From contig NZ_LVYD01000077.1 in the NCBI RefSeq assembly GCF_002077945.1, forward strand, positions 1 to 62,013: DNA of 62,013 nt, given 5' to 3'. The notes under the pieces are model-generated. The model saw only the letters and a list, made by a program, of their open reading frames with translations. It was not told where the DNA came from and did not search any database. The translations under genes were made by a program, and so were the position numbers. The DNA comes from Niastella vici (GTDB lineage: Bacteria > Bacteroidota > Bacteroidia > Chitinophagales > Chitinophagaceae). Position 1 is the stretch's first letter. Every line of letters begins with the position of its first letter. Below, piece by piece: positions 16,967-26,518 of this stretch.

Positions 16967-18622
16967 ATGATAAAAACATATTACTGTCATACATCAATTT
17001 GGATGCTGCTGGCAATTTTGCCATTGAGCCTTCTCGCCTGCGGCAAGAAGGGCGCTTCCGACCCTGACCCCAATCCGCCTAATAAATGTATGTACCTGGG
17101 TGTGGATACCTGCCAGCAAAAACCAAAGACCACCATCACCGTAAACCTGAACGAGGTAAAACAAACCATTCACAGCTTCGGCGCTTCCGATTGCTGGACG
17201 GCCAAGTACATTGGCAAATGGGCTGATGTTACCAAGAAGAACCAGATAGCCGACCTGTTATTCAGTACCGATACCCTGCAAGATGGTTCCCCCAAAGGCA
17301 TTGGCTTGTCGTTATGGCGGTTCAATATCGGCGGTGGCAGCTATGAACAGGGCACGGCAAGCAATATTGCGGATGAATGGAGAAGAGAAGAATGCTTTTT
17401 GAATGCCGATGGCATTACTTACGACTGGAGCAAACAGGCGGGCCAGCAATGGTTTTTACAGGCAGCCAAAGCCCGGGGCGTAAAATACACGCTGGGCTTT
17501 TCGATTACGCCGCCTGTTTATATGACCACCAATGGCAAAGCATATAACGGCACCGGCGGTACAGCCATGAACATCCAGAATGGCCAACTCGACGCCTATG
17601 CCGATTTTATGGCGCAGGTAACCAGCCATTTTCAATTCGATTACCTGAGCCCGGTGAATGAACCCCAATGGACCTGGGGCCAGGCTACCGGGGCCAGCCA
17701 GGAAGGCACGCAGGCAACCAATGCTGAAGTGAGCGCCCTGGTAAGATCGCTTTCACCTAAACTATCGGGCGCCAAAGTGGTGGTGGGCGAAGCCGGCCAG
17801 CTTGACTTTTTATATGGCCGCAATACAGATGGCAGAGGCGATCTCATCAATCAGTTCTTTGCATCCGGTTCAGCCAACTATATCGGCAATTTACCTGCTG
17901 TTGAAAAAGCCATTTCGGCGCACAGTTATTTCACTACCTGTCCCGACGACAATATGATCAATATCCGCAAACAGGTGGCAGCAAAGATCAACCAGGTTGA
18001 CGCCAACCTGCAAACCTGGCAAACAGAATTTGGCATCCTCGGCGATATCTGCGGAAAATACAATGGTTCGCCCCGCAATACCAGTATCGATTATGGCCTG
18101 TATGTGGCCAAAGTATTGCATCACGACCTTACCATAGCCAATGTAACAAGCTGGCAATGGTGGCTGGCAATGAGTCCGTATAACTATAGCGATGCATTGG
18201 TGTACATCAACGATCCATCGGGACAGATCAATGTACCGAATTGCAAACAGGATGGGATCGTACTCGACAGCAAGCAGCTATGGTCTTTTGGAAACTATGC
18301 CCGTTTTATAAGGCCCGGCATGAAACGCATAACCGCCAATGTGCAGGGCGTAACTGATCCGGTGATGGCGGCCGGCTCATTAATGATCTCCGCCTATAAA
18401 GACGAAACCAGTAAGAAACTGGTGGTGGTGCTCATTAATCCCGAATCAACCGACAAACAGTTGCAACTTTCGGGCGAGAACAGCCCCCTGAACCTGAGCG
18501 GCAATACGGTGGCGGTGTATACCACCGATTTCGCGTACAACATGAAAAAAACGGTGAATGCAGTAAACAATATATCTGTTCCTTCCCGCTCGGTTGTGAC
18601 TTTAGTGGGAACGTATCAATAA
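16967..18622 (+). CDS. GH30-family lipoprotein (endo-beta-1,6-galactanase-like)
   Basis: 551 residues. Lipoprotein signal (SLLACGKKG, Cys ~26), then a short Pro-rich linker and a (beta/alpha)8 domain ~55-440 with a beta-sandwich from ~440 on. GH30 signatures: IHSFGASDCW, LSLWRFNIGGG, FSITPPVYMTTNG, the acid/base E232 in SPVNEPQW, HSYF, and the nucleophile E354 in WQTEFG. The wording of the first blocks resembles GH30 members that cut beta-1,6-galactan side chains of type II arabinogalactan; other GH30 subfamilies cut glucuronoxylan or beta-1,6-glucan, so the substrate is not settled. As a surface lipoprotein directly after susD it probably makes the first internal cuts. Confidence 0.85.
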   Translation: MIKTYYCHTSIWMLLAILPLSLLACGKKGASDPDPNPPNKCMYLGVDTCQQKPKTTITVNLNEVKQTIHSFGASDCWTAKYIGKWADVTKKNQIADLLFSTDTLQDGSPKGIGLSLWRFNIGGGSYEQGTASNIADEWRREECFLNADGITYDWSKQAGQQWFLQAAKARGVKYTLGFSITPPVYMTTNGKAYNGTGGTAMNIQNGQLDAYADFMAQVTSHFQFDYLSPVNEPQWTWGQATGASQEGTQATNAEVSALVRSLSPKLSGAKVVVGEAGQLDFLYGRNTDGRGDLINQFFASGSANYIGNLPAVEKAISAHSYFTTCPDDNMINIRKQVAAKINQVDANLQTWQTEFGILGDICGKYNGSPRNTSIDYGLYVAKVLHHDLTIANVTSWQWWLAMSPYNYSDALVYINDPSGQINVPNCKQDGIVLDSKQLWSFGNYARFIRPGMKRITANVQGVTDPVMAAGSLMISAYKDETSKKLVVVLINPESTDKQLQLSGENSPLNLSGNTVAVYTTDFAYNMKKTVNAVNNISVPSRSVVTLVGTYQ

Positions 18623-18625
18623 GCA

Positions 18626-18736
18626 GTTACCAGTTACCGGGTTCTGGTTACCGGGCATAAAATTCGGAGTGCCCGATTAAAAGCAGCCCATTCAACATTC
18701 AAGGTCCCGGTAACAGGTAACCGGCACCCGGCAACC
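18626..18736. repeat. Dispersed palindromic intergenic element, copy 1
   Basis: A ~110-bp element with GTTACCAGTTACCGGGTT and CCGGTTACC-type words at its left end and their inverted forms (CCCGGTAACAGGTAACCGG) at its right end. A second copy lies at 23626-23735. Shared internal anchors are ATAAAATTC and CATTCAAGG, while the middle is diverged. Both copies start three to five bases after a stop codon within PUL1. Confidence 0.7.
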
Positions 18737-18741
18737 ATAAG

Positions 18742-18801
18742 ATAGTCCATCTTTTTCAAGGGATTTTCCATTTTGCAGCCGCTGCTTCAAACATAAGTTT
18801 G
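18742..18801 (+). promoter_or_regulatory. PUL1 operator/promoter block, copy C (before the MFS gene)
   Basis: CCAT at 18747-18750 and CCAT at 18768-18771 are 21 bp apart. The downstream half-site abuts TTTG at 18772-18775, which is followed after 18 bp by TAAGTTTG at 18794-18801. These are good matches to the Bacteroidota -33 (TTTG) and -7 (TAnnTTTG) elements. The distance from the first CCAT to the end of the -7 box is 54 bp, exactly as in copies A and B. Confidence 0.78.
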
Positions 18802-18870
18802 TCATGGATTTTTGATGCCTTAACAAGCGCCAGTAATCAGCTACATATAGCATAATTTTATTTTTTGTTC

Positions 18871-20226
18871 ATGAAAATCATAACGATGCAACGGCCAAAT
18901 TCATACAGCAACGCATACATCATCGGCATTTCGTTTGTTTCAGCATTGGGTGGCTATTTGTTCGGGTTCGACTTTTCCGTGATCGCCGGCGCTTTACCAT
19001 TTTTAAAAGTGCAGTTTCAGCTGAATGCCTGGTGGGAAGGATTTTTGACCGGTTCACTGGCGCTTGGATGTATTATAGGCTGCCTGGTGGCCGGCAACCT
19101 GGCCGATCGTTATGGCCGCCGGCCCGGTTTAATGACGGCAGCGCTCATCTTTACGGTTTCCTCCCTGGGTATGGCCCTGGCGCCTTCGCTCACCAGCTTT
19201 GTGATCGCACGTTTTGCTGCAGGCATCGGCGTGGGCATGGCCTCCATGCTAAGCCCCATGTATATTGCCGAAGTTTCGCCGGCGGCTGTACGCGGGCGTA
19301 ATGTAGCCATTAACCAGTTGACGATCGTACTCGGTATTTTGATCACCAACCTCGTGAATTATACGTTAGCTGACAATGGGCAGGAAGCCTGGCGCTGGAT
19401 GTTCGGACTGGGCGCCGTTCCTTCCCTGTTATTTTTCATTGGCGTATTGTGGCTGCCCGAAAGTCCGCGCTGGCTTATAAAAGCAGGCCGGCAACAAAAA
19501 GCAGAAGCAATATTGCAAAAGATCGGTGGCCACAGTTTTGCAGCCAATTCATACAATGAGATCAAGGCTTCGCTTTCGGGCTCAACCAAACAATCTTATA
19601 AAGCCGTATTTGCAAAAGGCGTGCGCCCTGCAGTGTTCATCGGCATTGCGCTCGCCGTTTTTCAACAGTTCTGTGGCATCAATGTGGTCTTTAATTATAC
19701 TTCCAAAATCTTTGAATCGGTAGGGGCCAACCTTGACCTTCAGTTATTCGAGACCATCTCTATCGGTATCGTGAACCTGCTGTTTACATTGCTGGCCATG
19801 TGGCAGGTTGATAAGCTGGGCCGCCGGCCGCTGATGCTGATGGGCTCATTGAGTTTATCGATCCTGTATGTGGTACTGGCCCTGCTGCTGCGCAACCAGG
19901 CCAGCACCGGTGTGGTATCTGTATTCGTATTACTGGCAATAGCAAGTTATGCAACCTCGCTGGCGCCGGTGACCTGGGTGCTCATCGCTGAAATATTTCC
20001 CAACAAGGTGCGCGGGTTGGCCACTTCCATTGCGGTTGTATCGCTTTGGGCCGCCTACTTCATACTGGCGTTCACCTTTCCCATACTGGCCGAGAAATTA
20101 GGCACCTATGGCCCGTTCTGGCTGTATGCCGGCATCTGTTTACTGGGCTTCTTCTTTATAAGATCAAAAGTGAAAGAAACAAAAGGCAAAACGCTGGAAG
20201 AACTGGAATCTTTTATTGCCCATTAA
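18871..20226 (+). CDS. MFS sugar porter (XylE/GalP-like proton symporter)
   Basis: 451 residues from ATG 18871 (a TTG two codons earlier and an ATG five codons later are alternatives). Twelve membrane helices with sugar-porter signatures: GGYLFGFDFSVIAGALPFL in helix 1, the loop motif NLADRYGRRPG, PESPRWLIKAGR after helix 6, DKLGRRPLML, and the Q-Q-F-C-G-I-N sugar-site helix (VFQQFCGINVVFNYT). It ends in the usual KVKETKGKTLEELE tail. It moves a monosaccharide or very short sugar across the inner membrane with protons. It has its own copy of the PUL1 operator and leads a second transcription unit with the DUF5107, GH2 and GH88-PL8 genes. Confidence 0.93.
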   Translation: MKIITMQRPNSYSNAYIIGISFVSALGGYLFGFDFSVIAGALPFLKVQFQLNAWWEGFLTGSLALGCIIGCLVAGNLADRYGRRPGLMTAALIFTVSSLGMALAPSLTSFVIARFAAGIGVGMASMLSPMYIAEVSPAAVRGRNVAINQLTIVLGILITNLVNYTLADNGQEAWRWMFGLGAVPSLLFFIGVLWLPESPRWLIKAGRQQKAEAILQKIGGHSFAANSYNEIKASLSGSTKQSYKAVFAKGVRPAVFIGIALAVFQQFCGINVVFNYTSKIFESVGANLDLQLFETISIGIVNLLFTLLAMWQVDKLGRRPLMLMGSLSLSILYVVLALLLRNQASTGVVSVFVLLAIASYATSLAPVTWVLIAEIFPNKVRGLATSIAVVSLWAAYFILAFTFPILAEKLGTYGPFWLYAGICLLGFFFIRSKVKETKGKTLEELESFIAH

Positions 20227-20275
20227 GACCCAACTACAAAAAATATATTGCTTCAAACAACCAACGCTAAAAGAC

Positions 20276-23200
20276 ATGAGCAGTTCAATGATAAAAGTCT
20301 GGGAAGAAAAAGTAGTGATCCCAACCTATGAAACAGGCGAGCCCGATAAAAATCCCATGTTCTTTGAAAAACGGGTATACCAGGGAAGCAGCGGCGTCGT
20401 ATATCCCAACCCGGTGATCGAAAAGATCTATGATGAGAAAATAAACAAAGAATATCTGGGCCTTTTTCTGGAGAACCAATACCTGAAGATCATGATCCTC
20501 CCTGAATTGGGGGGCCGCGTGCAAATGGCGTATGACAAGATCAAACAACGGCATTTTATTTATTATAACCAGGTTATAAAACCGGCGCTGGTTGGTTTAT
20601 GTGGTCCCTGGATCTCGGGCGGCATTGAGTTTAACTGGCCACAACACCATCGCCCCAGCACGTATGAACCGGTTGATTATTCCATTGAAGAAAATGAAGA
20701 CGGCAGTAAAACCGTTTGGGTGAACGAGGTAGAACGCATGTTCCGCACCAAGGGAATGGCCGGCTTTACCCTGCACCCCGGTAAAGCATACCTTGAAATA
20801 AAAGTAAAACTATACAACCGCACGCCCCTGCCCCAAACTTTTTTGTGGTGGGCCAATCCGGCCGTGAAGGTGAACGACCATTACCAATCCGTGTTTCCGC
20901 CCGATGTGAATGCGGTATTCGATCACGGCAAACGCGATGTATCTACCTTCCCCATTGCTACAGGTACCTATTACAAAGTTGATTACTCACCGGGCACCGA
21001 TATCTCCCGCTATAAAAACATTCCGGTACCCACTTCCTATATGGCCGTTAATTCAGATTATGATTTTGTAGGGGGGTATGAACACGACACCCAGGCCGGT
21101 GTATTGCACGTAGCCAATCACCATGTATCGCCGGGTAAAAAACAATGGACCTGGGGACACAGTGATTTTGGCCAGGCCTGGGACCGCAACCTCACCGATG
21201 AAGACGGTCCTTATATTGAATTAATGACCGGGGTGTTCACCGACAATCAACCGGATTTCAGCTGGCTGATGCCCTATGAGGAAAAATCATTCACCCAATA
21301 CTTTATGCCTTACCGTGAGCTGGGCGTGGTAAAGAATGCCACAAAAGATGTGTTGATGAATGTAGAGAAAGTGAACAACACACTGCAGGTAAAAGTATTT
21401 GCCACTTCGGCCCAGGTATTGAAGATACAGCTAACAAAAGATGCGCAGGAATTATTGAATGAAGTCATTCTGGTAAATCCGGAAACCCTTTACAATAAAT
21501 CCATTCCGGTTGCAGAAGGCATAACAGCAGACAATATTTTACTTACCCTCACCAACAAAGCCGGAAAAGAAGTGTTGCGTTATGAAAGCAAGACCAATAA
21601 ACAAAGCGACATTCCCGAACCGGCCAAAGCTGCCCTGGCGCCCGAAGAAGTGGAAAATAACGAGCAATTGTATTTAACCGGGTTGCACCTTGAGCAATAC
21701 CGCCATGCCACCTATAGCCCCGTGCCCTATTATGAAGAAGCATTGCGGCGTGATCCTAAGGATATCCGCAATAACAATGCGCTTGGGTTATGGTTGTTGC
21801 GCAGAGGTCAGTTTGCCAAAAGCGAACCCTATTTCCGGAAAGCCGTTGAAACCCTTATTTCACGCAACCCCAACCCCTATGATGGCGAGCCTTATTATAA
21901 CCTGGGATTGAGCTTAAAAATGCAGGGGCGTTTACCCGAAGCATACAATGCTTTTTACAAAGCCACCTGGAGCAGCGCCTGGCAAGACAGTGGGTATTTT
22001 TCTGTAGCACAGATCGATGTGGCCCAGGGCAACTATGAACAGGCCCTTGAACATGTACAGCTGTCACTAGACCGCAATACAAAAAACCGCAAGGCCATTG
22101 CACTAAAAGCAATTATTCTAAGAAGGCTGGGGCAATACCCCGCTGCGGCAAAAGTTTGTACCGCGGCGCTGGAAAAAGACCCCTTCAATCTTCCGGTGCT
22201 CTTTGAACAACACAAGTTATATGAACAGCTGGGCGATGCCAATGCAGCCCGGCGTTCACTGGAACAACTGATAAAACTGGCAAGAGGAAGTGCACACAAT
22301 TATTTCGAATATGCATTGGATTATGCCGCAGCAGGTTTATATGCCGAAACCATTGAATGGCTGAACCTGGTGGCTGACAATACAGCCATCCCGGCATCGC
22401 CCCTCGTATGGTATTACCTTGGCTGGGCGCATTACCAGTTGGGCGAAGTATCAAAGGCCGGAGTGTTTTTTGCCAAAGGCGCGCAGGTTGATCCCCGCGG
22501 TTGCTTCCCCAACCGGTTGGAAGAAATTGCCATTCTGCAACTGGCTTCCAGCCTGAACCCAACTGATGCGCGGGCGCCCTATTACCTTGGCAACCTGTGG
22601 TACGATAAACGGCAGTATGATGAAGCCATTGAAGCCTGGGAAACATCAGTGCAACGAGACGCCTCCTTCCCCACCGCATTCCGCAACCTCGGCATTGCTT
22701 ATTTCAACAAACGGAACGATCCCGCAAAAGCTGTCAACTTTTATGAAGTGGCATTTTCACTGGACACTTCAGACGCCCGCGTACTGATGGAACTTGACCA
22801 GTTGTACAAACGCCTGAACACAGCTGCAAAAGACCGGCTGGCATTACTGGAACAGCATGTGGCCGTGGTTGAACAAAGAGATGACCTGTACCTCGAAAGG
22901 GCCGCCCTGTATAATTTCCTGGGCGAATATAACAGGGCCTATGCGCTTATTATGCAAAGAAAATTTCATCCCTGGGAAGGTGGCGAAGGCAAGGTATCGG
23001 CACAATATAGCTATAGCCTGGTTGAAATGGCCCGCGAACATATTCAGCAGGCACAGTATGATAAAGCCATCGCATTGCTTGAGCAGGCGCAGATATACCC
23101 GCCTGACCTCGGCGAAGGCAAATTGCATGGCGCACAGGAGAACGATATTTTTTACTGGCTGGCATGCGCTTATGAAGGAACAGGCAATGCAACAAAAGCG

Positions 23201-23620
23201 AAAGCCTTTTTGCAAAAAGCCACGCAGGGTTTATCAGAACCAACCGCCGCCATGTTCTATAACGATCAGCAGCCAGATAAGATCTTTTACCAGGGACTGG
23301 CCTGGAAGACATTGGAAGAAAAAGAAAAAGCCGGCAGCATATTTTCCCGGTTGGTAGAATATGGCCAGTCGCACTTAAACGATGAAGTGAAGATCGATTA
23401 CTTCGCCGTATCGCTGCCCGATCTGTTGATCTTTGAAGACGATCTCAGGGTGCGCAACCAAACCCATTGCTATTATATGATGGGATTGGGATTTTTAGGA
23501 TTAGAAAATATTTCAGCAGCAAAGGAATGTTTGCAGAAGGCGCTGACCAATGACGTGATGCATTTTGGAGCAAAGGCACATTTGTCGCTCACCGAAACTG
23601 CTGAGAAAGTTGACAAGTAG
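20276..23620 (+). CDS. DUF5107 domain protein with C-terminal TPR array (cytoplasmic)
   Basis: 1114 residues from ATG 20276; an upstream in-frame TTG at 20216 would overlap the MFS gene. Residues ~15-380 are a DUF5107-type beta-sandwich (related in fold to aldose-mutarotase/GH supersandwich domains), with LPELGGRVQMAYDK, CGPWISGGIEFNWPQHH, WWANPAV and WTWGHSDFG as conserved-looking patches. Residues ~480-1110 are tetratricopeptide repeats (for example DPKDIRNNNALGLWLLRRGQF). No signal peptide or lipobox is seen, so it should act in the cytoplasm. DUF5107 proteins are recurrent in PULs, but I know of no settled activity. The position right after the sugar porter suggests a step on imported sugar or oligosaccharide. 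Confidence 0.85.
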   Translation: MSSSMIKVWEEKVVIPTYETGEPDKNPMFFEKRVYQGSSGVVYPNPVIEKIYDEKINKEYLGLFLENQYLKIMILPELGGRVQMAYDKIKQRHFIYYNQVIKPALVGLCGPWISGGIEFNWPQHHRPSTYEPVDYSIEENEDGSKTVWVNEVERMFRTKGMAGFTLHPGKAYLEIKVKLYNRTPLPQTFLWWANPAVKVNDHYQSVFPPDVNAVFDHGKRDVSTFPIATGTYYKVDYSPGTDISRYKNIPVPTSYMAVNSDYDFVGGYEHDTQAGVLHVANHHVSPGKKQWTWGHSDFGQAWDRNLTDEDGPYIELMTGVFTDNQPDFSWLMPYEEKSFTQYFMPYRELGVVKNATKDVLMNVEKVNNTLQVKVFATSAQVLKIQLTKDAQELLNEVILVNPETLYNKSIPVAEGITADNILLTLTNKAGKEVLRYESKTNKQSDIPEPAKAALAPEEVENNEQLYLTGLHLEQYRHATYSPVPYYEEALRRDPKDIRNNNALGLWLLRRGQFAKSEPYFRKAVETLISRNPNPYDGEPYYNLGLSLKMQGRLPEAYNAFYKATWSSAWQDSGYFSVAQIDVAQGNYEQALEHVQLSLDRNTKNRKAIALKAIILRRLGQYPAAAKVCTAALEKDPFNLPVLFEQHKLYEQLGDANAARRSLEQLIKLARGSAHNYFEYALDYAAAGLYAETIEWLNLVADNTAIPASPLVWYYLGWAHYQLGEVSKAGVFFAKGAQVDPRGCFPNRLEEIAILQLASSLNPTDARAPYYLGNLWYDKRQYDEAIEAWETSVQRDASFPTAFRNLGIAYFNKRNDPAKAVNFYEVAFSLDTSDARVLMELDQLYKRLNTAAKDRLALLEQHVAVVEQRDDLYLERAALYNFLGEYNRAYALIMQRKFHPWEGGEGKVSAQYSYSLVEMAREHIQQAQYDKAIALLEQAQIYPPDLGEGKLHGAQENDIFYWLACAYEGTGNATKAKAFLQKATQGLSEPTAAMFYNDQQPDKIFYQGLAWKTLEEKEKAGSIFSRLVEYGQSHLNDEVKIDYFAVSLPDLLIFEDDLRVRNQTHCYYMMGLGFLGLENISAAKECLQKALTNDVMHFGAKAHLSLTETAEKVDK

Positions 23621-23625
23621 ATAGA

Positions 23626-23735
23626 GTTACCAGGTACCGGGTTCCGGTTACCAGGATAAAATTCACTGCATCCCCATTTAGGTAGAATGATCGACATTCA
23701 AGGCCCGGAAACTGGAAACTGGTAACCGGCAACTG
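23626..23735. repeat. Dispersed palindromic intergenic element, copy 2
   Basis: Starts GTTACCAGGTACCGGGTT, keeps ATAAAATTC and CATTCAAGG in the middle, and ends with ACTGGTAACCGGCAACTG, mirroring copy 1 at 18626-18736. It begins 5 bp after the DUF5107-TPR stop and ends about 25 bp before the GH2 ATG. Confidence 0.7.
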
Positions 23736-23759
23736 ACACATTCACGATTTTAAACACAT

Positions 23760-26516
23760 ATGAATAACCATAAACGAAAGCTTGTTATTTTCTGTCTCTT
23801 ACTTTCCGGCCTCCGCAGTTCCGCCCAACAATCGATTTCCCTGTCGGGCCAATGGCTGGTGCGGCTCGATTCCCTGCATGTAGGGGTAGACCAGCAATGG
23901 TATAACCAGCAGAAAGGAACAGCCATCAAATTGCCAGGTACGCTTGACGATGCAGCGATCGGCAACAAGCCAACACTCACAACCGATAGCCTGTACAAAG
24001 ATGTACTGTTACGGCTTACCCGAAAGCACTCCTATATTGGCCCCGCCTGGTACAGTAAAGAAATTGTGATACCACAAGGCTTTGCCAACAAACAGCTAGA
24101 GCTGTACCTTGAACGGGTGATCTGGAAAACAAGGGTGTGGGTCGATGGAAAAGAAGCGGGAAGCGGGGAAAGTTTATCGGCGCCGCACCGGTTCAACGGG
24201 AGCGCCCTGGCAAAACCAGGCAAACACCTGCTGGTGATCTGCATCGACAATAGCAAACAGTATGATATCACCCACCGCGAAATGGCCCATGCCTATACCG
24301 ATGGCACCCAGATCATCTGGAACGGGGTGATCGGCAAACTGCAACTGATTGCTAAAGACCCTTTGTTTATTGATCATGTTCAAACCTTTCCTGACGTAAA
24401 GGATGGGTCAGTGATCATCGCCCCTACCCTGCAGAACAATTATGCGCAGGCGGTGAACGCCACCCTGCAAATTCAGGTGCTGGATAAAAACAAAAAAGTA
24501 GTTATCACCAAACAGGAAACAGTAACCGTTGCTGCCGGTACTTCCAAACAGGAAATAAAGGTGGCGCTGGGAAAAGCCATGCTATTATGGAATGAATTTC
24601 ATCCCAACCTGTATACCGTTAACGTGGCGCTCACCGCACAAAATCCTGCGGTGAAAGACATAGCCACTGCCACATTCGGCATGCGCGAAGTGACAAATAC
24701 CAATGGGCTGCTGCAGGTGAACGGACAACGTATTTTCCTGCGCGGCACCCTGGAATGCAATATCTTCCCCCTGACCGGTCATCCGCCTATGGAGAAAAAT
24801 GGCTGGCTGAAAGTATTTGGCACCGCCAAAGCCTATGGATTGAACCATTTACGGTTCCACTCGTGGTGCCCGCCCCAGGCCGCTTTTGACGTAGCAGATT
24901 CCATGGGTTTTTACCTGCAGATAGAGTTGCCGCTCTGGAGCATGAACACCGGAATGGATAAAAACACCAACGGTTTCCTGGAAGCAGAAGCAGCACAGAT
25001 CATTAAGGAATATGGCAATCACCCTTCCTTTGTATTATGGTCGCTGGGCAATGAACTGCAGGGCGATTTTCAATGGCTGGCCGGTTTGCTGAAACAACTG
25101 AAAGCAACAGATAAACGTCACCTGTACACCACCACTACCTTTACGTTTCAGAAAGGACATGGCACCTGGCCCGAAGCAGACGACGATTATTTTATTACGC
25201 AATACACCAGGAAAGGCTGGGTACGCGGACAGGGAATATTCAATAAGTATGCGCCCAATTTCTCTACAGACTATACAAAGTCCATTGATAGTTTAACGGT
25301 GCCATTGATCACCCATGAGATCGGACAATATTCCGTGTATCCCAACCTGAAAGAAATAAAAAAGTATACGGGCGTACTGGACCCACTGAATTTTAAAGCC
25401 ATTGAGAAGGACCTGTCGCGCAAAGGCCTGCTTGCACTCGCGCCCTCCTATACCCTGGCCAGCGGAAAATTCTCGGCTAATTTGTATAAAGAAGAAATAG
25501 AACGCGCCTTAAAGACAAAGGGTCTGAGCGGTTTTGAACTGCTCGACCTGCACGATTTCCCCGGACAGGGAACCGCACTGGTGGGCATACTGGATGCTTT
25601 CTGGGACAGCAAGGGACTGGTAACCCCGGAACAACACCGCCAGTATTGCGGCCCGGTAGTGCCCCTGCTTCGTTTTGAAAAAGCCACCTACACCAATAAC
25701 GAATCACTGGAAGCAACCGCCGAAGCAGCCAATTTCAGCAGCAGCGAGTTAAAAGGCGTAGTACCCGTTTGGACCGTCACCGACTCAAAAGGAAAAAAAT
25801 GGTTCAGCGGCCGGCTCACTGCCAAAGACCTGCCTGTAGGCAATGACAATAAATTGGGCAGCATCCGCATTGAACTGGGTTCAATAACAGAAGCCGCTCA
25901 ACTAACCCTTGAATTAAAGCTCGAAGGCACTACCTACAAAAACAACTGGACCTTCTGGGTATATCCTGCTCAATTAAAGGAAACCAATAATAAAGTAGCA
26001 TTTACCACATCGGTAAAAGAAGCCGTGCAATGGCTTAATGAAGGCAGGAACGTCTTATTGAATCCGGATACCACAGCGCTAAAAGGAGAAGAAGGACGGT
26101 TTGCGCCCGTGTTCTGGAGCCCGGTGCATTTTCCCAATCAGCCCGGTACCATGGGCATCTTATGCGAACCGCAACACCCGGCCCTGCAAAAATTTCCCAC
26201 TGATTTTTACAGCAACTGGCAATGGTGGGACCTCATCACTTCCTCCAAAACAATGGTATTGGATTCATTGCCGAAACTTACGCCCATCGTTACGGTAATT
26301 GATAATTTCTTTAAGAACCGCCGCATGGCCAATGTAATTGAGGTAAAAGCAGGAAAAGGAAAACTGATCATCAGTTCACTTGATCTGTCGCACGACCTCG
26401 ATAAACGCCCGGCCGCCCGCCAATTGCGCTATAGCCTGGAGCAATATATGGGCAGCAATGCATTCAATCCGGCTGTTGAACTCAAATATGATCAGTTAGG
26501 GTTTTTGATAAAATAA
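23760..26516 (+). CDS. Glycoside hydrolase family 2 enzyme (exo-acting, secreted)
   Basis: 918 residues. Signal peptide (cleavage near SSA-Q, ~21). The order is a GH2 sugar-binding jelly roll (~25-215, PAWYSKEIVIP, ERVIWKTRVWVDG), an Ig-like domain (~215-315) and a TIM barrel (~320-620) with acid/base E432 in WSLGNEL and nucleophile E520 in THEIGQY. Accessory beta domains run to the end. GH2 includes beta-galactosidases, beta-glucuronidases, beta-mannosidases and others; the subfamily cannot be fixed by eye, but a galactosidase or glucuronidase would fit its GH30 and PL8/GH88 neighbours. Only two bases separate its stop from the next ATG, so the two are tightly coupled. Confidence 0.88.
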   Translation: MNNHKRKLVIFCLLLSGLRSSAQQSISLSGQWLVRLDSLHVGVDQQWYNQQKGTAIKLPGTLDDAAIGNKPTLTTDSLYKDVLLRLTRKHSYIGPAWYSKEIVIPQGFANKQLELYLERVIWKTRVWVDGKEAGSGESLSAPHRFNGSALAKPGKHLLVICIDNSKQYDITHREMAHAYTDGTQIIWNGVIGKLQLIAKDPLFIDHVQTFPDVKDGSVIIAPTLQNNYAQAVNATLQIQVLDKNKKVVITKQETVTVAAGTSKQEIKVALGKAMLLWNEFHPNLYTVNVALTAQNPAVKDIATATFGMREVTNTNGLLQVNGQRIFLRGTLECNIFPLTGHPPMEKNGWLKVFGTAKAYGLNHLRFHSWCPPQAAFDVADSMGFYLQIELPLWSMNTGMDKNTNGFLEAEAAQIIKEYGNHPSFVLWSLGNELQGDFQWLAGLLKQLKATDKRHLYTTTTFTFQKGHGTWPEADDDYFITQYTRKGWVRGQGIFNKYAPNFSTDYTKSIDSLTVPLITHEIGQYSVYPNLKEIKKYTGVLDPLNFKAIEKDLSRKGLLALAPSYTLASGKFSANLYKEEIERALKTKGLSGFELLDLHDFPGQGTALVGILDAFWDSKGLVTPEQHRQYCGPVVPLLRFEKATYTNNESLEATAEAANFSSSELKGVVPVWTVTDSKGKKWFSGRLTAKDLPVGNDNKLGSIRIELGSITEAAQLTLELKLEGTTYKNNWTFWVYPAQLKETNNKVAFTTSVKEAVQWLNEGRNVLLNPDTTALKGEEGRFAPVFWSPVHFPNQPGTMGILCEPQHPALQKFPTDFYSNWQWWDLITSSKTMVLDSLPKLTPIVTVIDNFFKNRRMANVIEVKAGKGKLIISSLDLSHDLDKRPAARQLRYSLEQYMGSNAFNPAVELKYDQLGFLIK

Positions 26517-26518
26517 AA

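Noticed and set aside
22185..22679. 164-codon minus-strand frame inside the DUF5107-TPR gene
   Set aside because: Antisense to regular TPR coding sequence, Trp and Arg rich, no family.
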